This document shows, in pieces, positions 41,448-49,426 of a stretch of DNA of 64,000 nucleotides (position 1 is the first letter of the stretch; each line of letters starts with the position of its first letter). The DNA is taken from contig NZ_JBBPFS010000002.1 in assembly GCF_038069765.1 (NCBI RefSeq), forward strand, positions 434,001 to 498,000, given 5' to 3'. This stretch comes from Arthrobacter_B sp038069765. Lineage in GTDB: Bacteria; Actinomycetota; Actinomycetes; Actinomycetales; Micrococcaceae. The notes under the pieces were generated by a model that did no database searches, was not told the DNA's origin, and worked only from the letters and a program-made list of their open reading frames with translations. Made by a program: the position numbers and the translations under genes.

Positions 41448-42841
41448 CAGCGGAGACTCCCGTCGGTGGCGGCGTCTGCGCGCGCAGACGCGGGTTGCGC
41501 AGGTTGCGCGGGGGCAGCGGGAAGTCCGGACGCCGAGGCGGCCAGTTCCTGCCAGAGCTGCGGGAATTCGGGCAGCGTTTTGGCGGTCGTGCCGATGTCC
41601 CGGACCAGGACACCGGGCACGGCGAGACCGATCAGGGCGCCCGCCGTTGCCATGCGGTGGTCCGCATAGGTCTCAAAGGTGCCGCCGTGCAGGGGCGCCG
41701 GGCGGATGGACAGGCCGTCCGCCGTCTCTTCGGCGTCGCCGCCCAGACGGTTTATTTCCGTGGTCAGGGCAGCCAGCCGGTCGGTTTCGTGGCCGCGGAG
41801 GTGGGCAATGCCGCTAAGGACCGAGGGGGAATCCGCCAGGGCACAGAGGGCGGCCACCGTGGGTGCGAGCTCGCTTGTGTCGGCGAGTTCGGCTCCCGTG
41901 ATCCTGCCTGTTCCGGTGACTGTCAGGGTGCCGCCGGACAGGGTGGCGGTGCCGCCGAGAAGGGGCAGGATCTGCCGCCACCGGTCGCCGACCTGGGCGG
42001 TCCGCTCCGGCCAGCCGGCCATGCGGACCCTGCCGCCGGCCACCAGCGCAGCGGCGAGGAAAGGGCCGGCGTTGGACAGGTCCGGTTCGATGGTGACGTC
42101 GAAGGCCCGGATGGGACCCGGAGCGACCTTCCATTCGTTCGGCACGGAATCGTCCACGTGAACGCCCGCACCGCGGAGCACGTCTACGGTCATGGCGATG
42201 TGCTCGCGGCTGGGCACGGTTGAACCCACGTGGACCAGGTGGAGGCCGTTCCGGAAGCGGGCTCCCGCCAGCAGGAGGGCGGAGACGAACTGGGAGGAAG
42301 CTCCCGCATCGATCTCCAGCCGGCCGCCGGCGACGTCGCCGGTGCCCGTCACCGTGAACGGCAGGGAGCCGGCGCCGTCGTCATGCACCGTTACGCCAAG
42401 GCCCCGGAGGGCGCTGATGGCTGCGGACATGGGCCGAAGGCGGGCGTGCGGGTCGCCGTCGAAGGCCGTGGTCCCGTTTGTCAGGGCGGCCAGCGGCGGA
42501 ACGAAGCGCATCACGGTTCCCGCCAAACCGCAGTCAATCCGGGCGTCGGAGACACTCCCCGTTTCCAGCGGGCGCACCTCCAGATCCGGGCCGAAGGCAC
42601 CGTCGCCGTCGACCTCCCTCACCTCGGCGCCCAGCGCCCTCAGGGAAGCGACCATGAGGGCGGTGTCACGCGAGTGCAGGGGGGCCCGGAGCCTGCTGGG
42701 CCCGTCGGCCAGCGCCGCGAGGACCAAATACCTGTTGGTCAGGGATTTGGAACCCGGGATGCGGACCTCGGCGTCCAGCGGAGCGTTAACCCGGGGCGCG
42801 GGCCAGGGAGAGACTGTCTGCGGTTCGGCGGGGTAGGACAT
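41447..42841 (-). CDS. aroA: 3-phosphoshikimate 1-carboxyvinyltransferase (EPSP synthase)
   Basis: A 464-residue enzyme of the shikimate pathway, joining shikimate-3-phosphate and PEP. The PEP/S3P loop GSKSLTNRYLVLAALA, the central DLSNAGPFLAAALVAGG and the C-terminal DHRMATAGALIG with RDIGTTAKTLPEF are complete. The ATG at 42841 follows the DoxX stop by 4 nt; an upstream TTG would overlap that gene by 14 nt. A glycine-rather-than-alanine context around the inhibitor-binding loop is not resolved here. Confidence 0.95.
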   Translation of the reverse strand: MSYPAEPQTVSPWPAPRVNAPLDAEVRIPGSKSLTNRYLVLAALADGPSRLRAPLHSRDTALMVASLRALGAEVREVDGDGAFGPDLEVRPLETGSVSDARIDCGLAGTVMRFVPPLAALTNGTTAFDGDPHARLRPMSAAISALRGLGVTVHDDGAGSLPFTVTGTGDVAGGRLEIDAGASSQFVSALLLAGARFRNGLHLVHVGSTVPSREHIAMTVDVLRGAGVHVDDSVPNEWKVAPGPIRAFDVTIEPDLSNAGPFLAAALVAGGRVRMAGWPERTAQVGDRWRQILPLLGGTATLSGGTLTVTGTGRITGAELADTSELAPTVAALCALADSPSVLSGIAHLRGHETDRLAALTTEINRLGGDAEETADGLSIRPAPLHGGTFETYADHRMATAGALIGLAVPGVLVRDIGTTAKTLPEFPQLWQELAASASGLPAAPAQPAQPASARADAATDGSLR

Positions 42842-42845
42842 GTGG

Positions 42846-43427
42846 CTAGGAACCCACAATGCCGGCTGCAGTGGTGCGGACGGTGCGGTTGGCCTTCTTC
42901 AGCTGCTTGGCAGCATCCTTCTTCACGGACCGCGACTTGCGGCCGGCGTCCCGGCCCAGGGACGACACGCTGCGGCGGGTGTCGTCAGCCAGGTGGCCGG
43001 CCCGCCAGGCGAGGCCCGGACGGCCGTTGGTGTCAACTGCAACCAGCAGGACCGCACCGATAAGGGAGAGGTTCTTCAGCAGGGCTGCGCGGCGTGCTTT
43101 GCGCTCGTCGGAGGTGTCGGTTTCCGCGTTCTTGTACTCCACCACTGCGTTCAGGACAGCGGTGCCCGTCAGCAGCAGGCCGGACAGGCGGGGCAGTTTT
43201 CCGAGGGCCAGGAGGGCGCCGGCAGCTACCTGCGTGGCTCCGAGGGCCTTGGCCACGAGCTGGGGGTTGCCGGTGACGGAGGCTGCGGAAGGAACCATGC
43301 CGCCAACGCGGTTCAGGGTGGGACGCAGCTGTTCAGCGGTCTGATCGGCATCCCGCAGGCGGTCAACCCCGGCTGCAATGAACCCGGTGGCGAGCAGCGG
43401 GCGGGCGAGCAAACGGACAACGGACAT
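42846..43427 (-). CDS. DoxX family membrane protein
   Basis: A 193-residue protein with four helices. SVVRLLARPLLATGFIAAGVDRLRD opens the DoxX fold, GALLALGKLPRLSGLLLTGTAVLNA contains helices 2-3, and a very basic tail from about residue 155 (GRKSRSVKKDAAKQLKKANRT) is cytoplasmic. DoxX proteins take part in redox or thiosulfate-related stress responses in actinobacteria, which suits the neighbouring sigH. The ATG at 43427 has AGGAGG upstream. Divergent from sigH. Confidence 0.85.
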   Translation of the reverse strand: MSVVRLLARPLLATGFIAAGVDRLRDADQTAEQLRPTLNRVGGMVPSAASVTGNPQLVAKALGATQVAAGALLALGKLPRLSGLLLTGTAVLNAVVEYKNAETDTSDERKARRAALLKNLSLIGAVLLVAVDTNGRPGLAWRAGHLADDTRRSVSSLGRDAGRKSRSVKKDAAKQLKKANRTVRTTAAGIVGS

Positions 43428-43542
43428 ATTGACCTCCTGGTTGCTGTCCGGACTCGGAATAGCCGGGCAGAATACTCCTAGTTTGGCACTTTTACGGAGC
43501 GGGCACATCTTAGGTGACCGGCGGGTTCCGTAACGTCCGGAC

Positions 43543-43568
43543 GGAATAAGCTCCCCGGTCGACGCGTT
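43543..43568 (+). promoter_or_regulatory. SigR/SigH-type promoter of sigH
   Basis: GGAAT (43543-43547), an 18-nt spacer and GTT (43566-43568) match the SigR/SigH consensus GGAAT-N18-GTT exactly. It lies about 100 nt upstream of the sigH start, so the sigma factor should activate its own gene when thiols are oxidised. Confidence 0.75.
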
Positions 43569-43577
43569 CAGAGGATA

Positions 43578-43610
43578 GACGGCATTTACGCCGGCTACTT
43601 CAATGCCGTC
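43578..43610 (+). promoter_or_regulatory. Inverted repeat in the sigH 5' leader
   Basis: GACGGCATT (43578-43586) and AATGCCGTC (43602-43610) form a perfect 9-bp dyad with a 15-nt loop, beginning about 10 nt after the SigH-type promoter, at the expected 5' end of the long transcript. Confidence 0.6.
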
Positions 43611-43666
43611 CCCGGGACACCGGAGGCAGGGCCTTCGGAGTCCGTAAACCAGTGAGGAGACTAAAC

Positions 43667-44458
43667 GTGCCAGTTACCCTGGTCATGCCGGCTGCAGCCG
43701 CAGTTGCTTCACCCCCGGTATCTTCGGTTCAGCTAAGAGTGGAGACGGCGCCGCGCACCGTAGACTTGAAACTGATGAGAACTGATGCGCCGGAAGGCAG
43801 CCCCCAGGTGGAAGACTCCGAGCTGGATGTCGCTTCCGAATCGGAAGAGGCCCGCAAGATACGTTTCGAGCGTGATGCCATGCAGTATGTGGATCAGCTC
43901 TACTCTGCGGCCATGCGCATGGCCCGCAACCCCTCCGACGCCGAGGACCTGGTGCAGGAGGCCTATACCAAGGCATTCTCTGCCTTTCACCAGTATCGTC
44001 CGGGCACCAATCTGAAGGCCTGGCTGTACCGCATCCTGACGAATACGTACATCAACCTGTACCGAAAGCGCCAGCGCGAGCCGCTGCAGGCTAATTCGGA
44101 CGGCGTGGAGGACTGGCAGCTGGCGCGCGCCGCCGAGCACAGCTCCACCGGGCTGCGTTCGGCAGAAGCCGTGGCGCTGGACCACCTTCCGGATTCGGAT
44201 GTAAAGGATGCGCTGCAGTCCATTCCGGAGGAATTCCGGTTGGCCGTCTATTTCTCCGATGTGGAGGGATTTGCGTACAAGGAAATCTCGGAAATCATGA
44301 ATACTCCCATCGGAACCGTTATGTCACGCCTTCACCGGGGCAGGAAAATGCTCCGCGAATTGCTTGCTGAATATGCGCATGAACGCGGTATCCGCGGCAA
44401 GTCGGCTCCTGCTGCTGCAGGTGCCTCACAGAACAAGAAACAGGGGAACACGCTATGA
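43667..44458 (+). CDS. sigH: ECF sigma factor SigH/SigR (thiol-oxidative stress)
   Basis: 263 residues from the GTG at 43667, or 227 from an internal ATG at 43775. Region 2 carries DAEDLVQEAYTKAFSAF and WLYRILTNTYIN; region 4 carries YKEISEIMNTPIGTVMSRLHRGR. The sequence is that of SigH (mycobacteria) and SigR (streptomycetes), controlling thioredoxin, mycothiol and proteolysis genes. The GTG has GAGGAG 8 nt upstream; the ATG at 43775 follows TAGACT by 8 nt and may be a second, leaderless start. The N-terminal 36 residues are alanine/valine-rich and not part of the conserved fold. Overlaps rsrA by 4 nt. Confidence 0.93.
   Translation: MPVTLVMPAAAAVASPPVSSVQLRVETAPRTVDLKLMRTDAPEGSPQVEDSELDVASESEEARKIRFERDAMQYVDQLYSAAMRMARNPSDAEDLVQEAYTKAFSAFHQYRPGTNLKAWLYRILTNTYINLYRKRQREPLQANSDGVEDWQLARAAEHSSTGLRSAEAVALDHLPDSDVKDALQSIPEEFRLAVYFSDVEGFAYKEISEIMNTPIGTVMSRLHRGRKMLRELLAEYAHERGIRGKSAPAAAGASQNKKQGNTL
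43761..43766 (+). promoter_or_regulatory. Internal -10 element for a short SigH form
   Basis: TAGACT inside the 5' part of the sigH frame, 8 nt upstream of the in-frame ATG at 43775. Confidence 0.45.
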
Positions 44459-44715
44459 GCGATTGCCAAAGCCTGGGCGATTGCGAGGATGCCCGCATCG
44501 AACGGCTCTATGAATACTTGGACGGCGCGCTGTCCCACAAAGACATCGTTGAGATCCAGGAGCATCTGGACGGATGCCCCGAATGCGCCGAGGAACACGA
44601 CCTCGAGTGCGTCATCCGGTCCGTCGTCAAGCGTTCCTGCACAGAAGCCGCCCCGGAAACTCTCAAGGCCAGCATCCTGGACCGGATCAGCCAGATCCAG
44701 ACCGCCGACCACTAG
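44455..44715 (+). CDS. rsrA: Zinc-binding thiol-redox anti-sigma factor RsrA/RshA
   Basis: An 86-residue ZAS-family anti-sigma factor. The zinc and redox ligands Cys10, His37, Cys41 and Cys44 (EHLDGCPEC) keep the spacing of streptomycete RsrA, where oxidation forms a disulfide, ejects zinc and frees the sigma factor. Its start overlaps sigH (ATGA), giving coupled, near-stoichiometric synthesis. Two further cysteines (positions 4 and 52) could also join disulfides. Followed by an 18-bp tandem repeat and a terminator. Confidence 0.94.
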   Translation: MSDCQSLGDCEDARIERLYEYLDGALSHKDIVEIQEHLDGCPECAEEHDLECVIRSVVKRSCTEAAPETLKASILDRISQIQTADH

Positions 44716-44719
44716 GCCG

Positions 44720-44773
44720 CAGTACCAGAAGACAACGCAGTACCAGAAGACAACGCAGTACCAGGAAACAAAA
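44720..44773 (+). repeat. 18-bp tandem repeat after rsrA
   Basis: CAGTACCAGAAGACAACG occurs twice exactly (44720-44737, 44738-44755) and once imperfectly (44756-44773). The array begins 4 nt after the rsrA stop codon and runs into the terminator stem. Confidence 0.9.
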
Positions 44774-44810
44774 AGAACCCCCGGCAGCCGCGAGGCTCCG
44801 GGGGTTCTTT
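44772..44810. terminator. Bidirectional terminator between rsrA and the bL37 gene
   Basis: A 13-bp stem (AAAGAACCCCCGG at 44772-44784, complement at 44798-44810) with a 4-bp inner stem and A/T runs on both sides, between convergent genes. Confidence 0.92.
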
Positions 44811-44846
44811 CCTAGTGGCGATGGGCCACACGGTTCGTTCCAAGAC

Positions 44847-44921
44847 TTACGTGTTGGGACGCTTACCGTGGTTGGCGCCGCCGCGCTTACGATCACGACG
44901 CTTGCGTGCACGCTTGCTCAT
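44847..44921 (-). CDS. Ribosomal protein bL37 (24 residues)
   Basis: A 24-residue, extremely basic protein: MSKRARKRRDRKRGG, then ANHGKRPNT. It matches mycobacterial bL37, a small 50S subunit protein recognised only from ribosome structures. The strong GGAGGC site 5 nt before the ATG and the terminator right after the stop codon support it as a real gene. It lies beside sigH-rsrA, as in mycobacteria. It is too short for most gene finders. Confidence 0.88.
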   Translation of the reverse strand: MSKRARKRRDRKRGGANHGKRPNT

Positions 44922-45013
44922 AGCTGCCTCCTTCGTTTTGCTGAAAGTTCTGCCCTCCAGTGTCCCACAGGGTGAGCCCGACAACCTAAACCGGGGCCCG
45001 GGCACGCGGGGGG

Positions 45014-46801
45014 CTACTCGACGGAACTGCCGGCGGCCATGAGGGCGTTGCGCTGTTCCCTGCGCAGCGCCTGCTCGGCGGGATCCGGCACCGGCGCTGC
45101 GGCCAGCAGCCGGCGCGTGTACGGGTCCTGCGGGTACTTCAGCACCTGTTCCGTTGACCCCTGCTCCACCATGATTCCCTTGTTCAGCACTGCGATGTGA
45201 CTGGCCAGGATCTCCACCACGGCCAGGTCATGGCTGACAAAGAGGCAGGCAAAGCCGTACTGCTGCTGCAGGTCCTGGAGCAGGGCCAGCACGCGTGCCT
45301 GGACCGAGACGTCCAGCGCGGACGTGGGTTCATCGGCAACCAGCAGCGACGGGCGCAGCGAGAGGGCACGTGCAATCCCGACGCGCTGGCGCTGCCCGCC
45401 GGAGAGCTCGTGCGGGTAACGGTTGCGGAAGCTGGTCGGCAGCTGGACATCGTCCAGCAGGCCTTCCACTCGGCGGTCCAGGTCAGCGCGGGAGAGCTTC
45501 TCGTGGAGGAACAGCGGCTCGCCGATGGATTCGCCAATGGACATGCGCGGGTTCAGCGAAGCCGCGGGATCCTGGAACACGATGGCGAATTTGCGCCGCA
45601 GGGGACGCATCTCCTTGGGGGAGAGGCCCGCGATGTTGGTGCCGTTGATGTCCACGCTGCCGGCGCTGACCGGAAGCAGTCCCGTGACGGCGCGCGCAAT
45701 GGTTGACTTGCCGGATCCTGATTCACCCACCAGGCCCATGACCTCGCCGGGGTTGATGACGAAGGAGACGTCCGAGACGGCTTTGAAGCCCGGCTGGCGG
45801 AAGCGGCCGGGGTATTCAATGGAAACACCGGTCAGCTGCAGGGCAGGAACCACTCCCGCGTCGGGGGTGGCAAGGTCCGCCGACTCCCTCATCACAGCCC
45901 GCGGGGCATCGGAGATTTGCAGCGAACCGTCGTCTTCCACCTCCACGGCGGACAGCACTCCGCCGACTTTGGAACCCAGGTGGGGGACGGCAGCCAGCAG
46001 CTGCCGGGTGTAGTCCTCACGCGGATTATTGAAGAGCTCGGCCACGGGGGCGGCCTCCACGATGCGGCCCTTCTCCATCACCACTACCTTGTCGGCAAGG
46101 TCGGCGACCACCCCCATGTCATGGGTGATGAGCATGACGGCACTGTTCAGCCGCCGGTTCAGGTTCCGGAGCAGCTCCAGGACTTCTGCCTGGACCGTAA
46201 CGTCCAGAGCGGTGGTGGGTTCATCTGCCACGAGCAGGATGGGATCGTTGGCGATGGCGATGGCGATCATGGCCCGCTGGCGCTGGCCGCCGGAGAACTG
46301 GTGCGGGTAGGAATCGTAGCGCCGCTCCGGTTCGGGGATTTCCACCATGCGCAGCAGCTCAAGGGCCCGGACCTTTGCCTGGGCCGGCGAAGCATCAGTG
46401 TGCTGCTCAATAATTTCCTTGATCTGCTCGCCCACCGTGAGGACGGGATTAAGCGCCGTCATGGGTTCCTGGAAAATCATGGCGATATCGTTTCCGCGGA
46501 TTTTCCGGAGGGTGGACTGCGGGGCCCCGATCAGTTCCTTGCCCTGCAGCTTGGCGCTGCCGCTGGAGCGGCCGTTGCCCGGCAGCAGACCCAGCAGGGC
46601 CATGGAAGACATGCTCTTTCCGGAACCCGACTCACCCACGATGGCCAGGATTTCGCCGGGGTGGACCGTGAAGGAGACGTCCTCCGCAGCCATCACCCAC
46701 TTGTTGTCGACACTGAACTCGACACCGAGGCCCGAGACCTCCAGAATCGGGGCCGCGGCTGCCGATGGCGTGACGTCGCTGTACAGGGGTGCCGAACTCA
46801 T
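45014..46801 (-). CDS. Peptide ABC importer ATPase with two fused nucleotide-binding domains (DppD-DppF type)
   Basis: A 595-residue protein. The first ATPase (about 15-270) has GESGSGKSM, SGGQRQRAMIAIA and LLVADEPTTALDV; the second (about 320-570) has GESGSGKST, SGGQRQRVGIARA and LLVADEPTSALDV. Each carries an Asp/Glu catalytic pair. The C-terminal segment PYTRRLLAAAPVPDP is the oligopeptide-transporter tail. It powers uptake with the permeases upstream in the same transcript; the start overlaps dppC by 4 nt. Confidence 0.93.
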   Translation of the reverse strand: MSSAPLYSDVTPSAAAAPILEVSGLGVEFSVDNKWVMAAEDVSFTVHPGEILAIVGESGSGKSMSSMALLGLLPGNGRSSGSAKLQGKELIGAPQSTLRKIRGNDIAMIFQEPMTALNPVLTVGEQIKEIIEQHTDASPAQAKVRALELLRMVEIPEPERRYDSYPHQFSGGQRQRAMIAIAIANDPILLVADEPTTALDVTVQAEVLELLRNLNRRLNSAVMLITHDMGVVADLADKVVVMEKGRIVEAAPVAELFNNPREDYTRQLLAAVPHLGSKVGGVLSAVEVEDDGSLQISDAPRAVMRESADLATPDAGVVPALQLTGVSIEYPGRFRQPGFKAVSDVSFVINPGEVMGLVGESGSGKSTIARAVTGLLPVSAGSVDINGTNIAGLSPKEMRPLRRKFAIVFQDPAASLNPRMSIGESIGEPLFLHEKLSRADLDRRVEGLLDDVQLPTSFRNRYPHELSGGQRQRVGIARALSLRPSLLVADEPTSALDVSVQARVLALLQDLQQQYGFACLFVSHDLAVVEILASHIAVLNKGIMVEQGSTEQVLKYPQDPYTRRLLAAAPVPDPAEQALRREQRNALMAAGSSVE

Positions 46802-47835
46802 TGCTTGTTCCTTGTCTGTCGGGGATCAAACGCATCCCGGAGGCCGTCACCGATGAAGTTCACGGTGAGGGCAATGGCGACGATGAAGATGCCGGGCCAG
46901 AAGAAGAGCCACGGGCGCGTGGTCATGGCGGCCCGGTTCTCGTTGATGAGCTTGCCCAGCGAGGTGTCCGGCGGCTGGACGCCCAGTCCGAGGAAGCTCA
47001 GGGCCGTCTCCAGGAGGATGGCGCCTGAGATTGCCAGCGTCGCGGAGACGATGATGACGCCGACGGTGTTGGGCAGGATGTGCTTGAAGATGATGCGGCT
47101 GGAGCTGGCGCCAACGGATTTGGCCGCCTCGACAAATTCCTTTTCGCGCAGGGAGAGGAACTCGCCCCGGACGATGCGGGCCAGCCCGGTCCAGGTCAGC
47201 AGGCCCAGGAAGATCGCGAACACGACAATTCCGGCCTTGGAGACGATGCTGGCCAGCACTGCAGCCACGACGAGCAGGGGGATGGTGATGATGACGTCGG
47301 TGAAGCGCATCAGGACGGTTTCCGTGAAGCCGCGGAAGTAACCGGCCAAGGCGCCGATCACGGTGCCGACGACGGTCCCGACAATGCCGACGATGAACGC
47401 GATGGTCAGTGAAATCTGTGCCCCGCGCATGGTCATGGCGAAGTAGTCCCGACCGAGGGTGTCCTGCCCGAAGGGGTGGTTCCCCAGCCCGGTCCACGAG
47501 ATGGTGGGCGCCCCGCCGTCTTCAAGGGGCATAACCGAGGAGAAGGTGTGCGGCCACCAGCCGGGGATGCGGACCGGGCCGACGGAGAGCCCGATCGAGG
47601 TGAAGGCCAGCAGGACGATGAAGATTAGTCCGCCCATGCCCGCGAGAGCGCCCTTGTGGCGGAGGAACCGTTCCCGGACCAGCTGGCCCTGGCTCTTCGC
47701 TGCGGTGATTTCCGGATCCGCAGTCACTGCCCGGGTTGCGGGCGAGTCTGCGATGTCCGTTCTCTGGCTTTCCAGAGTCATGCTCGTCAGTTCCGGGCTG
47801 CTGCCCTTGCTGCCGGACGGTATTTTCTCAGTCAT
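46798..47835 (-). CDS. Peptide ABC importer permease (DppC/OppC type)
   Basis: A 345-residue permease. A polar N-terminal tail of about 60 residues precedes five to six helices. The EAA loop is FVEAAKSVGASSSRIIFKHILPN, contacting the ATPase. The periplasmic stretch NHPFGQDTLGRDYFAMTMRG is typical of DppC/OppC. The ATG has GGAGACC upstream; 12 nt separate it from dppB. Confidence 0.92.
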   Translation of the reverse strand: MTEKIPSGSKGSSPELTSMTLESQRTDIADSPATRAVTADPEITAAKSQGQLVRERFLRHKGALAGMGGLIFIVLLAFTSIGLSVGPVRIPGWWPHTFSSVMPLEDGGAPTISWTGLGNHPFGQDTLGRDYFAMTMRGAQISLTIAFIVGIVGTVVGTVIGALAGYFRGFTETVLMRFTDVIITIPLLVVAAVLASIVSKAGIVVFAIFLGLLTWTGLARIVRGEFLSLREKEFVEAAKSVGASSSRIIFKHILPNTVGVIIVSATLAISGAILLETALSFLGLGVQPPDTSLGKLINENRAAMTTRPWLFFWPGIFIVAIALTVNFIGDGLRDAFDPRQTRNKQ

Positions 47836-47847
47836 GGTCTCCGCCTA

Positions 47848-49380
47848 TCAATTCAGGCTAATGCGCGGGTCGAGGAACGCATACGCGATGTCGGCCAGCA
47901 TGTTGAAGGTCACCGCGGCCACGCCGGTCACCAGGAAGAACGCCATGATGACGTTTGGATCGACGTTGTTCAGGCCTTCCGTGAACATTTTTCCCATTCC
48001 GCTCCAGCCGAACACGGCCTCGGTAATGACCGCGCCGCCGAGGACTCCGGCGAAGTCGAACGCCATCAAAGTGGTGATGGGGATCATCGCGTTGCGGAAG
48101 GCATGTTTGACGACCACGGATCGTTCGCTCAGGCCCTTGGCCCGTGCCGTCCGGACGTAGTCCTGGTTCATGACTTCAAGCATGCTGGCGCGCGTGTAAC
48201 GGGTGTACGTAGCGAACGAGATCAGCATGATGGCAATGGTGGGCAGTACCAGGTACAGCGCATAGTCCAGGTTGATTTCCCAGAAGGTGCCCTGCAGGTT
48301 GGGCGTCGATGATCCGGTGGTCGGGATCGGGCGGCCGCCGTTTTTGCGGGCCAGAGACGGATAGGCGCTGAGGAGCGCATCGATAAAGACGAAGAAACCG
48401 ATGCTCAGCCCGATGACGGCCGTCAGGTTCCGGGTTTGCTTGGCGTACGGTCCGCCGACGAAATGTCCGATGGCGAGTGAGACGAGCAGCGTCAGGACGG
48501 TGAGGCCGGCGATGATCGCCCAGTTCGGATCCTGCATCAGCGGCAGGGTGACCAGGTACCCGATGTAGCCTGCGGCTGCGGTGGCAAGTGCCGCGTACAG
48601 GATCCGGCGGCGGCGGAACCCCGCCAGCATGGCGGTGATGCCCAGCGCCAAGCCGAAGGCTGTGATCAGGAGGCCCACAGGCCCCAGCCCCGGTGTCTTG
48701 AACCAGTTCGTGATGAGCAGCAGGTAGAACGTGAGCGAGGTGGCAACGGCAGCAATGGCGAAGACACGCAGGCGCCGACGCCGGTCGCCGCCGAGGACCA
48801 CGGACCCGACGATTCCGGCGATGAGTCCTATGACGGCTATGCCCAGATACGACATTTGGGGATTGGCGAGCCAGGTGTTCAGGTCAATCGCCAGGTACTG
48901 CTTGAGCAGAGTGGAGAGCCAGAACAGCGGCATGGAGAAGAGCAGGAAAGCAACGAAGGTAATGGAGTAATCGAAGACGCTGTACTGGCGCAGAGCGGTG
49001 ATCAGGCCGACCGCAACACCGAGCACAATGGCAACGAGGGTGGCGACGACAACGAGCCGGAACGTGGAGCCGATGGCTGTCTGCAGCTGGTCGATGACCG
49101 GAGACCCGGCGCGGTTCAGGCCCAGTGTGCATTCGGCGCCGCCGGGAATGATGCAGCGGCCCACTTCCTGCAGCCACAGCAGGTAGCGCACGGCCACGGG
49201 CTGGTCGAGGTGGAGCGCCGCAGTGGTCTGGGCGATGCGGGCGTCGCGTTCAGCGCTTTGCAGTTCGAAAAACTCTTGTAGGGGGTCGCCCGAGTTAACG
49301 GCCAGCACGAACATCAGCACGGTGGCTGCGAGCAGGATGAAGAACGAGGTCACCGCTCTTTTAAGGATGAAGAAGAACAC
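47848..49380 (-). CDS. Peptide ABC importer permease (DppB/OppB type) with an inserted membrane domain
   Basis: A 510-residue protein, about 180 longer than usual DppB. The N-terminal part (1-175: FFILKRAVTSFFILLAATVL, then FLLFSMPLFWLSTLL) and the C-terminal part (345-510, with EAA loop QDYVRTARAKGLSERSVVVKH) are normal. Between them, residues about 176-345 form an extra region with roughly six hydrophobic helices and a basic loop (GGDRRRRLRV). The core transport function should be kept. Pairs with dppC. Confidence 0.88.
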   Translation of the reverse strand: MFFFILKRAVTSFFILLAATVLMFVLAVNSGDPLQEFFELQSAERDARIAQTTAALHLDQPVAVRYLLWLQEVGRCIIPGGAECTLGLNRAGSPVIDQLQTAIGSTFRLVVVATLVAIVLGVAVGLITALRQYSVFDYSITFVAFLLFSMPLFWLSTLLKQYLAIDLNTWLANPQMSYLGIAVIGLIAGIVGSVVLGGDRRRRLRVFAIAAVATSLTFYLLLITNWFKTPGLGPVGLLITAFGLALGITAMLAGFRRRRILYAALATAAAGYIGYLVTLPLMQDPNWAIIAGLTVLTLLVSLAIGHFVGGPYAKQTRNLTAVIGLSIGFFVFIDALLSAYPSLARKNGGRPIPTTGSSTPNLQGTFWEINLDYALYLVLPTIAIMLISFATYTRYTRASMLEVMNQDYVRTARAKGLSERSVVVKHAFRNAMIPITTLMAFDFAGVLGGAVITEAVFGWSGMGKMFTEGLNNVDPNVIMAFFLVTGVAAVTFNMLADIAYAFLDPRISLN

Positions 49381-49426
49381 CGAAGGCTCCTATGGGGATG
49401 GTACGAAAAGCCGTTGCGGCACAAAG

